From positions 5,629,861-5,693,860 of the forward strand of contig CM060172.1 in NCBI GenBank assembly GCA_030549775.1: a stretch of 64,000 bases of DNA, read 5' to 3'. Below the pieces are notes generated by a model that was not told the DNA's origin, did not search any database, and was given only the letters and a program-made list of their open reading frames with translations. A program made the position numbers and the translations under genes. Origin of the DNA: Tamarix chinensis (taxonomy: Eukaryota; Streptophyta; Magnoliopsida; Caryophyllales; Tamaricaceae). Shown here in pieces: positions 25,301 to 37,390 of the stretch. The stretch's first letter is position 1. Each line of letters begins with the position of its first letter.

Positions 25301-25860
25301 TGCATGTATAGTCTAGCATGGATTGTAGCAAATGTGTGTTTGGAGAAGTTAAGGGTGATCAAATGAGAAAATACAGAAGGCTCGTGTGTTGTGAACGTGA
25401 CCTGTATTTTCTTAGTATATGTGGACCTACGTTATTTTAGCAAAAGTTGAGAGTTCTGGAAAAAATGCTGGGGGGCTCATGTTTATGAACACTGACTATA
25501 TTTTTTCCTATTTTATACTATTCTCTTATGTTGGTTACATACTTCTATAAATAGATGTGCATAAAACCTTAGTGATAAGTGTTATGCTGTCAAACCCTAT
25601 CGAAACCCTCTCCTTTTGTATTTTCTTGCATTTGTTAAGAGAATTGTGCACTACATGATATTGTGAGGATTGTTTGATTCTCCTTATAATCATTGGTATT
25701 TTATGTAATAAAGATTATCATCATTTCCCCAATTATTATTATGTTCTGACTGTTATCTCAATCAAATCTTAAATTTTCTTGATTTCTTGTTAGATTAGGT
25801 TCTAGACATTCATATTTGATGAATATTTTTCCTTACATATATTATGAATTTAATTAGGTT
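22301..25860. other. Unassigned AT-rich region with faint retroelement character
   Basis: No gene was recognised. The 22550-23175 part ends with AAATTTAGGGCATTAC, reminiscent of an LTR end. The 23690-24440 part (a GTGGTCGATCCCATGAAGAC segment near 23782) resembles the LTR/UTR style of Tat/Athila-type elements at 12537-13600. A stretch near 24505-24680 reads SSSEEESRQQMEQVGIA without stops, but I cannot assign it. CTTCTATAAATAGATG near 25543-25558 could be an old promoter. These are weak resemblances only. Confidence 0.35.
23742..23762. repeat. (CA)n microsatellite
   Basis: About ten perfect CA units. Confidence 0.9.
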
Positions 25861-28800
25861 AAAATTTGATAGAATTTAGATGTTTAATTTTAACCCTAGT
25901 TTGGATCATTTTTCCTTCTTTTATCTAGTTTAGTTTTAGTAACTAGATCTCCAACCAAGTTATAAATTTATCAATTTCCATACTCCAACCCCTATGTGTG
26001 TTTCTCCTTCACACCACTTCCCCTATGCACGTTGCCCCTTTGTAATTTTTTTTCTATGCTTGATACCTATGCCCTATATTGATAGTCCCTAACATCCTTC
26101 ACCAACTCACTCTAGCCTTACCAATCATACACCACAAGTCATATATAAACCCTCCTTCCTCCCTCAGTTTTGTCTTTGAATCAACCTAAATTAGAGCCCT
26201 TTCATTTTCACCTTTCTCTCCCTCTTCCCAAGCCTCCATTCACAACAATTCCTTGTCTTCTCCCTTATTATTATTCATTTCTCAATAGGGATACCTATGT
26301 TGAACCTTGCAACCTTATGTTATTCCACCTCTCTTATGTGGTAGCTTCACGGTGAACCAGCTTAGCAACATAAGCATCTCATTTTTTTACCCTATCCTTT
26401 ATGCCTAAATTTTGTCAAACCTTACCAGTGTGACCTTATAATGCTACCATTTCCTTATTTTGTGAGCCTCTTATGTTTGGCCTCTCGCGTAACTTGACCT
26501 CCTCACATTTCTTGTCCCTCTTAGTTTAAATACCTCATGTTGCTGGAGTCTTTCATTATGAGATTCACTAGTTTGTTGATTCCTTTATGCAATTCTTCCT
26601 CACCTATCCTTCCTTTTACTCGATTATCTTATGTTCCTTCATCAATCTCTTTATGCATTTCTTCCTCACCTAACCTTCCTTCTCCTTGATTATCTTATGT
26701 TCCTTCATCAATTTTGTTTTGATTAATTTTTGTTGATTATTTTATAGTGTTAAACACTAATATATGTTATTAGGTATGGCTTGTTTAGGTAATCCTTGAG
26801 GTTTTGTGGAGAAAGTAAAGGTTTATGCTTTAGATCGAATTAGTGTGTGAGTATGATAGGTTGTTTAGAACTAGAATCATGTCAGGGTTTGATTTCATGC
26901 AAGTGTTATAAAAGTATGTGATAAAATGAAAGCATGGTCTTAAATAATTAACACGTATGTTTGACTTGTTACTAAATATAAGTTATATGCATGTGGAATA
27001 TGTATAAGGTTGATGTATGCATTACTAGGGTTTGGTTAGGACATGTGGCCTTGCGAATTTTCTTTAGCATCATTCTAAGTGTTCTATGACTATCGTTACA
27101 TGTTGTAGCTAGGGTTGAGATATACCATGGTAGTATCCCAAGCATGATTAGGGTTAGTATTATCTTAATCTCTACTTACATGCTATAGGGTTAGAAATGC
27201 CTTTTTACAAGTATCATGATTTTAATTACTACCTTAAATGTTGATTCATGCTATAAATGTGTATGTAATGGTTACATGGAATATATAATATGTTAGAAAT
27301 GCATGTTTAGGGATTTATATACATAAGTTGCAAAATACATGCATATAGGAAAAAAATAGTCAATCCCTATGTTATAGAAATTATCTACATGCAAACTTAC
27401 TTTAAATTATTATCTTTTAGTCTTTTTATAACAAATTATCATAATAAATTTTGATACTAAATTGGATAATATTTTGTAATTAAGGTTGTAACGGCATTTT
27501 GGTCATTTTGACCTAATGCACCTAATGTGAATAATTAGATATGGGATGACCTTTGTAGATCATTAGACTAACCTTAGTGCTAACTTAAGAGTTTGGCTTG
27601 GGCTATTAGTAGTGGGGTTAACTTGAATAATTATAAATAAAGGGAAATGGTTAAGTATGGAATTGAAATTATTGTGTATTATGTGATATTTGTTATTGCT
27701 AAATAAAACATTAATGTTTAATTTGGAAGAACTCAAGTTTGGAAATGATAGCAACTTAGGAGTAACTATGCTTAGGATGAGGTTTAACCCTCGATTAGAT
27801 TTATTTCATTGGTGTGTTATAGTCCCCTACCAAGGCCCTATATCTACTCTAATTAGTTCTATGGACTTCTTATGGGTTATTAGTACTTAAGGATTATATG
27901 ACTTATGAGGTATAAGGGTGTTATGCACCAATATGACTAGGTTTATGTTAGTGTTGCTGAGTCCTAAGACATGAGGGTATTGTGCTACCTTAGCACATTA
28001 GTATGATCTGATGACATTAATGTCCCTAAAATGATATTATCTTCCCTTGAGTAAACTAAATAATAAGGAAGCAACTTTGTTTTATTGCCTTGGTATGTAT
28101 TGTATTGTTAGTTTTGTAGTTGCCTCTGTGCCTTACCTTTGGTATTGGAATTAATTTGGTAGGTTGATTGGTAGAGTCTTAATGCATTGCCTTATTTAAC
28201 ATGGGGTTATGATATAGTTATTATGTGTTTTGAGATGGGTGTTCTTGTTATTGTTAGTGATTTGTTAACTAAGGGATTCTTAGGAAATTTAAGGAGTAAC
28301 TTAAGGGTTTCAAGGGTAAAATTGAAAGGTGAGAGCAAAAGTGGGGAGAGTTTTATTATAAATATTGGATCCCTAAAATAGGTGCAAGTCTTTTTTATAT
28401 TTATAAAGGTAGAATTTCAGAGTAGGATAAAAGGGGAACTATTATGAGGTTAAGGACATCATATTGTCCCTACAATGCGTAAAAGACTAGATTGTGTGTG
28501 GAATTGGGATGGAAATGAGAGAAGATGAGCGTGTCTAAAGGGTTATTGGACTGATTTTCATTCTTTGGGTTGGCTACCCTTAGACCCAATGATATTAGTT
28601 TGATAAAAGCCCATATCATATGTGAAATATTTAAATATGTTAGTTTTTTTGCATGAGGTTTGGATGTTGTATATGTTAGTTATTTGTATCTTATCATCAC
28701 ATGTGTTTTATGATTTGAGCATATATCCCTTGACTGTTGCATGATTTTATGCAATATGAGCATGTTACCTCTTGTGAAGTATTGTAATTTACTCAGTATG

Positions 28801-29228
28801 AAGAGGTCATATCGATACTACATTTGTAGATGATTATACACAAGTTATGGAGTGGTAAGGATCAATGGGGTCTTTAGGAGGAGATTTAGTTCTCGAAAAG
28901 GGTTTTGTGGATCTAAGACTTAAAAAAACTGATGTTGTACCTTCAAGATATAATTTTTGTTATAGTCGGTTTTTTCTCAGACTTTTATGTCCTTTATTAT
29001 ATTTTGATTTTTTTTATTGTATGGAGGATGTTTATCCACAAACTATATACATATTATTATCTATTCTTTATGTTGTTATATTTTTTTTTATCTAACTTGT
29101 TTTGGACCTTAGCACTTAAGAAATGCAAGGAATTTCAGCTTATGCTAAGTGTGACGATAACATCCATCCTTTCAAGATTACTTTTCTACAAAATAAAAAT
29201 TTTAAGTAGTAAATTTTAGGTTTTTACA
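25861..29228 (+). mobile_element. LTR-like block of the second TGTAACACCC subfamily
   Basis: The right end reads TTTTAGGTTTTTACA at 29228, preceded by CTTAGCACTTAAG and CTAAGTGTGACGATAACATC (29109-29163), the reversed equivalent of the other LTR starts. The segment 27540-29060 matches the reverse complement of 2980-4085. To the left, a pyrimidine-rich stretch (about 26090-26260) would fit the reversed purine tract of these LTRs, but the left end near 25.86 kb is a guess and no target duplication was found. ORFs within (27690-27890, 28187-28381, 28865-29219) are not recognised as genes. Confidence 0.55.
26584..26715. repeat. 66-bp tandem duplication
   Basis: Two copies of a pyrimidine-rich 66-bp unit begin TTTATGCA at 26584 and 26650. 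Both contain TTCTTCCTCACC and GATTATCTTATGTTCCTTC, with few differences. Confidence 0.85.
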
Positions 29229-29802
29229 TAAATGATCATGTGTAGGTTGACGTGACAATATGCAATGATGAATGTGTCTATGTTAGATAGGATGAGATAA
29301 AAGACACTTATGATTCTTATCTATTATGTTCTATTTTTACATTAAGAATTTTTGCCTTTGTGGATTTAATATTTATTTTTATGTAGTCATTCTATTTATT
29401 TTAGAGTCAATACTTTATATTTGACATTGCAATTACATTTATTTCTTCTCATTAATGTTAATAAAGTTTGGTTTAAGATTTAATTTTAAAATCTAGTCTT
29501 ACATCTAGAGTAAGTAGGACAACAATATTAATTTACTCTAGGTATGTTGGTAATGTTTTTTTATAATAATTATAATTTTTTCCTTTTTTATTTCTTAAAT
29601 AATTTTGATTTCAAATATGGGGGCATCACAAATACAAGAGTGTATAATTGGAACTCATAGATTAGTAATACTTTTTTTTCCTAATGAATAAACCAATAAT
29701 AATTGATCACAAAGGTAATCAATTTTATTTTCATGGAATACTAAAAAAATATTATTTTATCAAAATAAGAATACTTAATATCTCGAAAGTTAAGGATGAA
29801 AT
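29229..29802. other. AT-rich intergenic sequence
   Basis: No gene or element was recognised in this stretch. Confidence 0.4.
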
Positions 29803-29811
29803 AAATATTTA

Positions 29812-30455
29812 GGGTAAATTCTATTTAGATACTTCAATATTTCAAATTATTATTACTTATGTATCTTTTACACTAAGAAATATAGATTAGTTTAAATTTA
29901 GTATAATTGAGGTAATTTTATTATTATAAATAAAAAATATTATATAAATTATATTAAAATTATTAAGTAAATATGAAAATTATGGGAGAAAAAATAAAAA
30001 AATTTCTAGTTTTTTAGGGAAAAAATATTCTTTTATTTTTATTTCTTGTAAAGAAAGATTTTAATTATTTTTTCAGATTTAAAAAAAATCATACTTTAAA
30101 AAAAATTGTTAAATTTTTTTCATTTTTTTTAAATATTTTTTTTGAAAAATAAAAACTACTTAATTTTTTTTCATAATTTAAAATGAGAGTTGTCTAAATA
30201 AAAATATTATAATTTTAAATAAATAGTTTTTTATATTTTAAAGATTTATGTCAAGTTTTACAGATTTTTTATTATTTATTTTTTAAAAATTATCTTAATT
30301 ATACTAAATTTGAAATAATCTCATTTTATTAATGAAATAAGTATTTAAGTGATAATAATTTAAAACATAGAGGTTTCTATGTGAGATTATTCAAAACACA
30401 TAACAGTTATGAAATATTATGTTAAATATAAGAGGTATCTAAATAAAATTTATCC
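29812..30455. mobile_element. MITE-like element, 644 bp, extremely AT-rich
   Basis: Terminal inverted repeats: the left end reads GGGTAAATTCTATTTAGATA and the right end, reversed, GGATAAATTTTATTTAGATA, continuing C-TC in both. It is flanked by AAATATTTA (29803-29811) and AAATATTTT (30456-30464), a target duplication of 8 or 9 bp with one possible mismatch. That size fits hAT or Mutator-type MITEs. There is no coding capacity. The flanking sequence is itself AT-rich, so the duplication is less decisive than in GC-balanced DNA. Confidence 0.7.
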
Positions 30456-31204
30456 AAATATTTTAAATATTTATGAAACTAAAATGGAAGAATTAATTGT
30501 GGAGAGTCCATTGAGATTGAGTCAAAATTGAATAATGGGAAACTTTTTTTTAGATTATGTTGAAATATATTATAATATCGATAAGATCGTAACACCCTAA
30601 ATTTTAGAACAAAAAAATTTTGTTTTACAATAGAAGTATATAGGAAAAATATTGAGTATTACTGCCGTAATTGATATAAGTTTGGTTTGCCTAACCATCC
30701 TTACATTAATTATAAGGCTAAAATCATTATTAGTAAAATAAAGATACTAGAAATAGGAGACCTTTTATAATACAATACGAGTTTGGAAGTTAACTCTAAA
30801 TTACAATAATAAAATATAAAGTAATGGATACCATAGATCAAAGAGTCAATAAAGGTATCCTGATAAATACATCGAGCGAATAACATCACTCTTCTCCCAA
30901 ACACCCGATGCAATCATTAGATCACTCATCCCTATATAGTCATCTACCGAGTCTTTAAAGAAATGCATAAAAGAATCAAGGTATCCTACTCATGGGAAAG
31001 AGCAGCACCCATAATAAAGAACAATTAGTATGCTATTTACTAATTAAGGTAACAATACTATCAAATCAAGGATATAGATAACACGTGCATTCACAACTGA
31101 TGATGAGTACACATTCAGTCTATGAAAAATCTCATAAGATAGCATACTAATGCATGCCTCTTTATTAGATATAACCATTTTCATTCTTTTATATACGTAG
31201 AGTT

Positions 31205-31640
31205 CAGGAACCCCACTATTTTTAAACCAATGGAACGGTCAGGAATACCTTTTTAGGGACAATACACCTGAGCCACTATATTCATCCGGTGGAATGGATA
31301 TGAAAAAGTTACATTCTTGGGGCAAAACACTTCCGAGCCACTATTATCATCTAATGGAACTATTATATAACACATCATCTCGATCCTGACCCACATATTC
31401 ATCCACTTTAATTCATTAGTGTCTTATACATAGGTTGCACAATTTATATTTTCTTTCACGATGCGCAGGGCCCCTACTATTTTTAATCAGGTAGAGTGAA
31501 CTCAAACACCTTCTCGAGACAAAACACTCCTGAGCCACTATTATCCTCCAATAGAACAGATATAAAACATCACCTTGGTCCTACTTATAGGTACTAATCT
31601 TTCACTTTAAATGATTAATATCTTATTCATGATCGATTTA
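31205..31640 (-). repeat. Diverged CACTATT motif array in the chromovirus-type LTR
   Basis: Blocks near 31214, 31275, 31336, 31472 and 31536 read CCACTATT followed by a GTGGAACGG-like part. The two TTTCACTTTAA-ATTA-TCTTA tails are near 31402 and 31598. Spacing is about 60 bp, slightly longer than in the other subfamilies. Confidence 0.75.
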
Positions 31641-32240
31641 TAGGTGCTAAAACACATTAAGGCAGTTAAGCATAAAGCTCAAGTAATAAGGCCAATCTCT
31701 CAAGTTAAGATCCTTAAATTCCATAAACCCTAATTTTAAAATCCTAGCATAGCATCTTTTATATTGATCATTCAACCACTAAATATAGTGTATCGTTCTC
31801 AAATATTATCATTGTTATCATGCCGAAAATTCATGGTCTAATGCCCACATCTCACACATATAATAATAGTCCTATCCTAAACATTACTATTTATTAAGCT
31901 CCCAAAATCCTAATTTCACATATTAGTCATAACTCTTCTCATAATGCTTGTATGATTATCCAAATTCAATACACATCCTTAAACTGACAAAATTAATGAC
32001 ATATCCAAACTTTGTGGTCTAATTCAAGGGTTTTACACATGGGATAATAATATTATCGTTTTAAGGTTCCTTTGCCCTCATTATGGCATTATCTCATTTT
32101 GGCATAACTATAATATTTAGAGATTACTAAAAAAACTTATCCTAAAATATTTATCATAATTAATACACCTAACACATGAAAATACCAAGATCTTTATATT
32201 AACCCACATTACTATTCCATATGTTACATTTTCCCACAAG

Positions 32241-32245
32241 TATGA
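32241..32245. repeat. Target-site duplication TATGA, left copy
   Basis: TATGA directly before TGTAACACCC at 32246; pairs with 43920-43924. Confidence 0.92.
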
Positions 32246-32984
32246 TGTAACACCCCCAAATTTACTACTGAAAAATTTCGTTTAAAACAAAGTTTTAGCG
32301 GAAGCAAGAAAATTAAAACCGTAAATTCGGGGGCATTACCGCCACACTTAGTACCAGATCGATCCATAACTACCGACCCGATACTAAGTGCTAAGGCTAG
32401 AAAGGAATAAAAACAGAACCAACCATTCATAAACCACGAGTTCTACAAATCAGAGTGCAAAGGTAAAAGTTACATTCCGAAATACAATTTAAAAGGTCCA
32501 TGTATCAGAATACTTAAAATAACGAAATAGCAATATACGATAAAACCCTTGAAAAGTTAAATACAACATCTGTATCCTCTAAAGACAAATACGATTAAAC
32601 CACACGATTTTCGAAGGGTAATTATCCGGACCACTTACTCACTCATATCCAGTCTTCCACCCCAACTTAGTAAACGATCAAGACCTGCATCAAAGGTCTG
32701 CTCCCCACCATCGGTGGATCATCACAGGACCCGGTTAATCAAGGCAGTATCAGTACGGGTCCAGTACTGAGTAAGGCGTAGACGCTAAGGCCAAGCATAC
32801 AACCACACACAATCATAAAAGCAACATGCATATATATACACAAGATACATGATCAATACGTCAGCCATACATCAGGATAAGTAAACGGAAAGCTGAATCA
32901 TGCTCATACAATGCCCGTCCTTTCTTATTATGATAATAATCTCTTTTCACACATTCTTTATTTAACCCTGTAAGCACGGGGACC

Positions 32985-33400
32985 CCACTATTATAGCCGG
33001 TGGACCGGAAATCAACACCCAGGGCACAAGCCTCTGGCCACTATTATAGCCGGTGGACCGGAAATCAACACCCAGGGCAAACGCCTCTGGCCACTATTCT
33101 AACCGGTGGAACGGACTGGCCCCGCACCTACATGGTGTTCCACTGTAAGTGATTAGTATCTTTCCCGTGGATTAACTTATTCGTTTGGATCTGTCGAGCC
33201 CGAATCCCCCACTATTATAGCCGTGGACCGGAAATACACACCCAGGGCAGAACGCCTCTGGCCACTATTATAGCCGGTGGACCGGAAATCAACACCCAGG
33301 GCAAAACGCCTCTGGCCACTATTCTAACCGGTGGAACGGACTGGGTCGGGCTCAACATCTTTCGCTTTACGTGATTAATGTCTTATTCGTGTCTTATTGA
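32985..33400 (-). repeat. CACTATT 3+3 motif module, left LTR
   Basis: CCACTATTATAGCCGGTGGA-type blocks start at 32985, 33038 and 33091 (period 53), and at 33209, 33262 and 33316. The third block in each group reads CCACTATTCTAACCGGTGGA. The linker is ACCGGAAATCAACACCCAGG followed by GC-AA-CGCCTCTGG. Each group ends in a tail, TTCCACTGTAAGTGATTAGT (33139) or TTTCGCTTTACGTGATTAAT (33359). The half-module is therefore itself duplicated. The CCGGTGGACCGG segment is a short inverted repeat. Confidence 0.92.
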
Positions 33401-33599
33401 AACACATAATGTCCTTGACATGTATAAATCATTCACTACATTCATTACACATCACATACGGTAAAGTCCACATTCATAACTATACTTTACTCAATAGTAC
33501 ACATAGTAACACCAAACAACTCTAAACAGCCTTACGAACCATGATTGTCCACACCAAGCCCTGGTTAACCACTCTTAACCTTCTTTAACCGTAACCACC

Positions 33600-34256
33600 A
33601 TAATACCATCACGAAAACCCTAATGACACCATCAGTCATTAATACCACCAAGACATCATAAATACTACTATATAAACCACAATACCATCTTGCAAACCCT
33701 AATACCACCATAAGTCATTAATACCACCAAGGAATCATTAAAACCACTATGTAAACCACAATACCATCTTCCAAACCCTAATACCACAATAAGTCATTAA
33801 TACCACCAAGAAATCATTAAAACCACTATATAAACCACAATACCATCTTCCAAACCCTAATACCACAATAAGTCATTAATACCACCAAGGAATCATTAAA
33901 ACCACTATGTAAACCACAATACCATCTTCCAAACCCTAATACCACAATAAGTCATTAATACCACCAAGAAATCATTAAAACCACTATATAAACCACAATA
34001 CCATCTTCCAAACCCTAATACCACAATAAGTCATTAATACCACCAAGGAATCATTAAAACCACTATATAAACCACAATACCATCTTACAAACCCTAATAC
34101 CACCATAAGTCATTAATACCACCCAGTAATTATTAAAACAACTATATAAACCCTAATGCCACCTTACAAACCCTAATACCACCATAGGTCATTAATACCA
34201 CCAAATACTCATTAAAACCATTATATAAACTCCAATACTACCCATCATATCTCCAA
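33600..34256. repeat. 79-bp tandem array with 158-bp higher-order period, left LTR
   Basis: About eight copies of a 79-bp unit. Clear units start ATACCACCAAG at 33721, 33800 and 33879. Central copies alternate between a GGAATC...TATGTAAACC form and a GAAATC...TATATAAACC form, so a 158-bp dimer has been amplified. Edge copies are more diverged. There is no coding potential. Confidence 0.9.
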
Positions 34257-34959
34257 GCAACAGACTTCCCCATGCAACCTTAATTTATACCCACCTTTTT
34301 GTTTACTTAATTCCACCTTCTCCTCATTATCTCACAATTGGTGAATTCCTTAGGTCGTCCTTACCTTGTTTAGCCAACATACTCCCCTTTGGTCATTCTA
34401 ACCTCTTATTTTTCTTTTTCAAGTCCCCTCACTTCACCACACTCCCTCACATCACCCAACCTACATGTCGTAGGGGTCACGTCACATCACACCACATCAC
34501 ACTTGTACCACAACATATTAGTACACGAAGACAAGGGTACGGGGACGTACCTCAGATCCATGCAGCGCTTCACAAACAAGCATATAGCATACATATTATA
34601 ACACCCAATTGTACAAAGCATATAAGACACTTAAAACATGCAGAACACACAAGAGGCCTTAGTTACGTCCTTACCTAAAACGGCGCCGGGCTTGGAGCAC
34701 GCTCCTACACCTCCTGGGGTTTGACCCGGTTACCTATAAGGGGGAATTATTTAGAGTTAATCTCCTTCTTCCAGAATTATCAAAATTCCTATCCTACCCC
34801 TATCATGGCCTAATACCAAGGCTATTATTAATAAAGGGGTTTATAATTAAAAAGGATTAGGTTATTACTACTCTCATGATAGCTTATACGGATTATCACT
34901 AATTAAGTAGATTTTAGCAAATCCAAATACTAAGGTGAGGGTTTTCACAACATTAATAG

Positions 34960-36106
34960 TAATTACCAATAATACCTACCATAATAAGAATACTATTTAT
35001 AATAATAGTGCTCCTAATAAAAATAATAATAGCTATAATGGTGATAATGATGATAGTAATGATTGAAATCATCTTAGCATTAGTGATAGTGTATTATCGA
35101 TAATAATAATAATAATAAAGTACTAGTACAACCATAGTCATTTAGGTGACAAAATCAATAATAATGTTACTAACAATAATAGGGATAATAATAATAATGA
35201 TAGGAATGAAGACAATAATAATACAAATAATAATAATAAATACGATGAAAGTATTAGTAATAATATCAACGATTATAAGAAAATAATATTAATAAGGATA
35301 ATAAGAATAGCAGTAATAATCGATAAAATAATAGGTGCGATAAACACAATAACGATAAAACAATGATAAGAATAATAATGATAATAATAACAACCATACT
35401 AGTGATAGTAATGAAAGTAATAATAATAATATTACAATAATAATAGTAATATGGTAATAATGGTAATGATAATAATAATAATAATAGTAATAATAATACT
35501 AATAACAACGGCCATAATAACGTTGATAATAAAATAGTAAAGACAATACTAATAATGATATTAACAACAATGCTACTACTAATAATAATAGTAATAGTAA
35601 TAGCAATAATAATAATAATAATAATAGCCATGATAATAATAATAACAATAATAATGCTAACAATAATAATACTAAAAATAACAATAATAATAATAATAAT
35701 AATAATAATAGTAAAATAATGACCATGATAAAAATAATTGTAATAATAATAACAATAACACAACCCTAAGAATAATAGCAATAATAATAATAATATCAAT
35801 AATAACAATAATAACAATAATAGTACTAACAATAACAATAGTAAAAATAACAATAATAATATTAATAATAACAATTATCATAGTAATAATAATAATCATA
35901 CTAGTGATACTATTAATAGTAATAACCATCATAATGTTAATATTAATAACGATAATAATACTAACCCTAATGGTAACGTTAGTACTAATAGCACTTAATA
36001 ATAATAATAATAGGGATAATAATAATAATAATAATAACAATAATAACAATAATAATAATAATAATAATAATAATATCAATACTTATGTTAATATAATAAT
36101 AATACG

Positions 36107-36141
<35 letters not shown>

Positions 36142-36245
36142 ATTGGATGGGTGGTAGTATTAGTAGTAATAATGATATTAGTAATGATAGGGTTAATATT
36201 AATCATAATAATACTAATAATATTAGTTAATAATATTAATCCCAC
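34960..36245. repeat. AAT-type microsatellite tract, left LTR
   Basis: About 1.3 kb of interrupted AAT/AAC/AGT triplets. The poly-Leu/Ile and poly-Asn ORFs at 35266-35874, 35672-36079 and 35904-36110 come from this tract. It is followed by a (TTTA)n run at 36260-36292. Confidence 0.93.
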
Positions 36246-36319
36246 TAATCACCTTTCATTATTTATTTATTTATTTATTTATTATTTATTTAAGACTTAG
36301 GGTTCAGGGTGTTGGCAAC

Positions 36320-37390
36320 CTGACTGGGGTGGTGGTGGCGGCGGCGGCGCGGCGGCAGCAGCGGCGGCGGCGGCGGTGGAGGAGAGGAGAGAGGGAAAAA
36401 TGGAGGTGGAGGCTAGGGAAGGGAAAACCAAAGGGAGAGGGAGGTGCGGGGTGGTAGGGCAGGAGTTGCTGGTCATTTTGGGGGGTGGAGGTGGCGCTGC
36501 AAGCGGTGGTGTGGCTGGCGGTGGCGGCGCGAAGGTGGCGCCAGGCTGGAGGGGTCGATTTCGGGAAGGGTTTTTCGCACGGCCAGGGCGGCACGTGCGG
36601 CGCGAGTTAGGGTGGCTAAGATGGCTGGTTGCGTAGAGGGCGGTGCAGGGAGGATTGTGGTGGCGAGGGCAGGCGGCAACGGTGGCTGAGGGCAGAGGAA
36701 ACGGCGGCTGAAGGTGGGGCGGCGCGACGGTTTGGATTTCTGGGTTCCCAAAAATCGAACCCGATTCAGGCCATTTCCGGGGCTATTTATAGAGGGATTG
36801 GGACGGGAAAACGACAAGGACACGTGGGAGGTTAGGTGGGTTAGGTCCGGTGAGCTGTCCGGCGCAGGTCTGCCGGCACAGACCAACCTTGTCGGGGAAG
36901 AAAAGTCAGGGCTTGCGTGCGGGGAAAACGCTGCCCGATTGGTCACATCTCAAGGCAAGGTCAAATCAGGGACGAAAAGATAGGAGAGAAGGCCGGAGAA
37001 AGGACGGGACGCTCGCCGCTGCGTTTTCCCGGCGAGCTCGAGTTGCAGGCGGGGAGAAACGGCGTCGCGAGGAAGAAGAAGAAGGGGAGGGGCTGGACCG
37101 GCGGTCCAGGGGAAAGAAAGGAGAGGGAGGAAACCGGCCGGACCGCGCGGTTTCTTTTCCTTTTAAATGAAACGCTGCGTTTTAGGCGGAATTTGGCGAA
37201 AACGCGGTGCTCGCGTCGTCTGGCAACGGTCGAAAGTTCTTTGTATCGCGACGCGGCGTTTCAGCGACTTCAGCGTCGAAACGCCGCGTTTTGGGTCACG
37301 GACGGCCGGGCTCGCTGGGCCGCGGCGAGAAGAAGGAAAAGGGGAGGGGTTTGGGCCAGCAGGCCGGCCCAGGTCGGGGAAAATAGGGGC
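36320..37390. other. CpG-rich GC block, left LTR
   Basis: A sharply GC-rich stretch in an AT-rich window. It begins with GGC/GGT repeats (36330-36376) and contains many CG dinucleotides (for example AACGCCGCG near 37278). ORFs on both strands here (such as 36473-36946 minus and 36917-37468 plus) have biased composition and no domain. The equivalent block in the right LTR is about 42350-43420. Confidence 0.7.
36781..36792 (-). promoter_or_regulatory. LTR TATA box, left LTR
   Basis: On the minus strand, CTATAAATAGCC preceded by CCAATCCCT. It lies about 1.1 kb from the sense 5' end of the LTR, leaving about 4.5 kb for R plus U5. Confidence 0.7.

Noticed and set aside
25005..25331. 108-codon minus-strand ORF
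   Set aside because: No recognisable family, no neighbours supporting it, and composition as expected from surrounding AT-rich DNA.
32985..33400. CRISPR-like array
   Set aside because: Repeat and linker are both similar between units, the context is a plant LTR, and there are no cas genes. It is a tandem motif array.
36473..36946. 157-codon minus-strand ORF, duplicated exactly at 42504-42977
   Set aside because: The exact duplication comes from the paired LTRs and is not evidence of selection. It spans the inferred promoter and overlaps open frames on the other strand.
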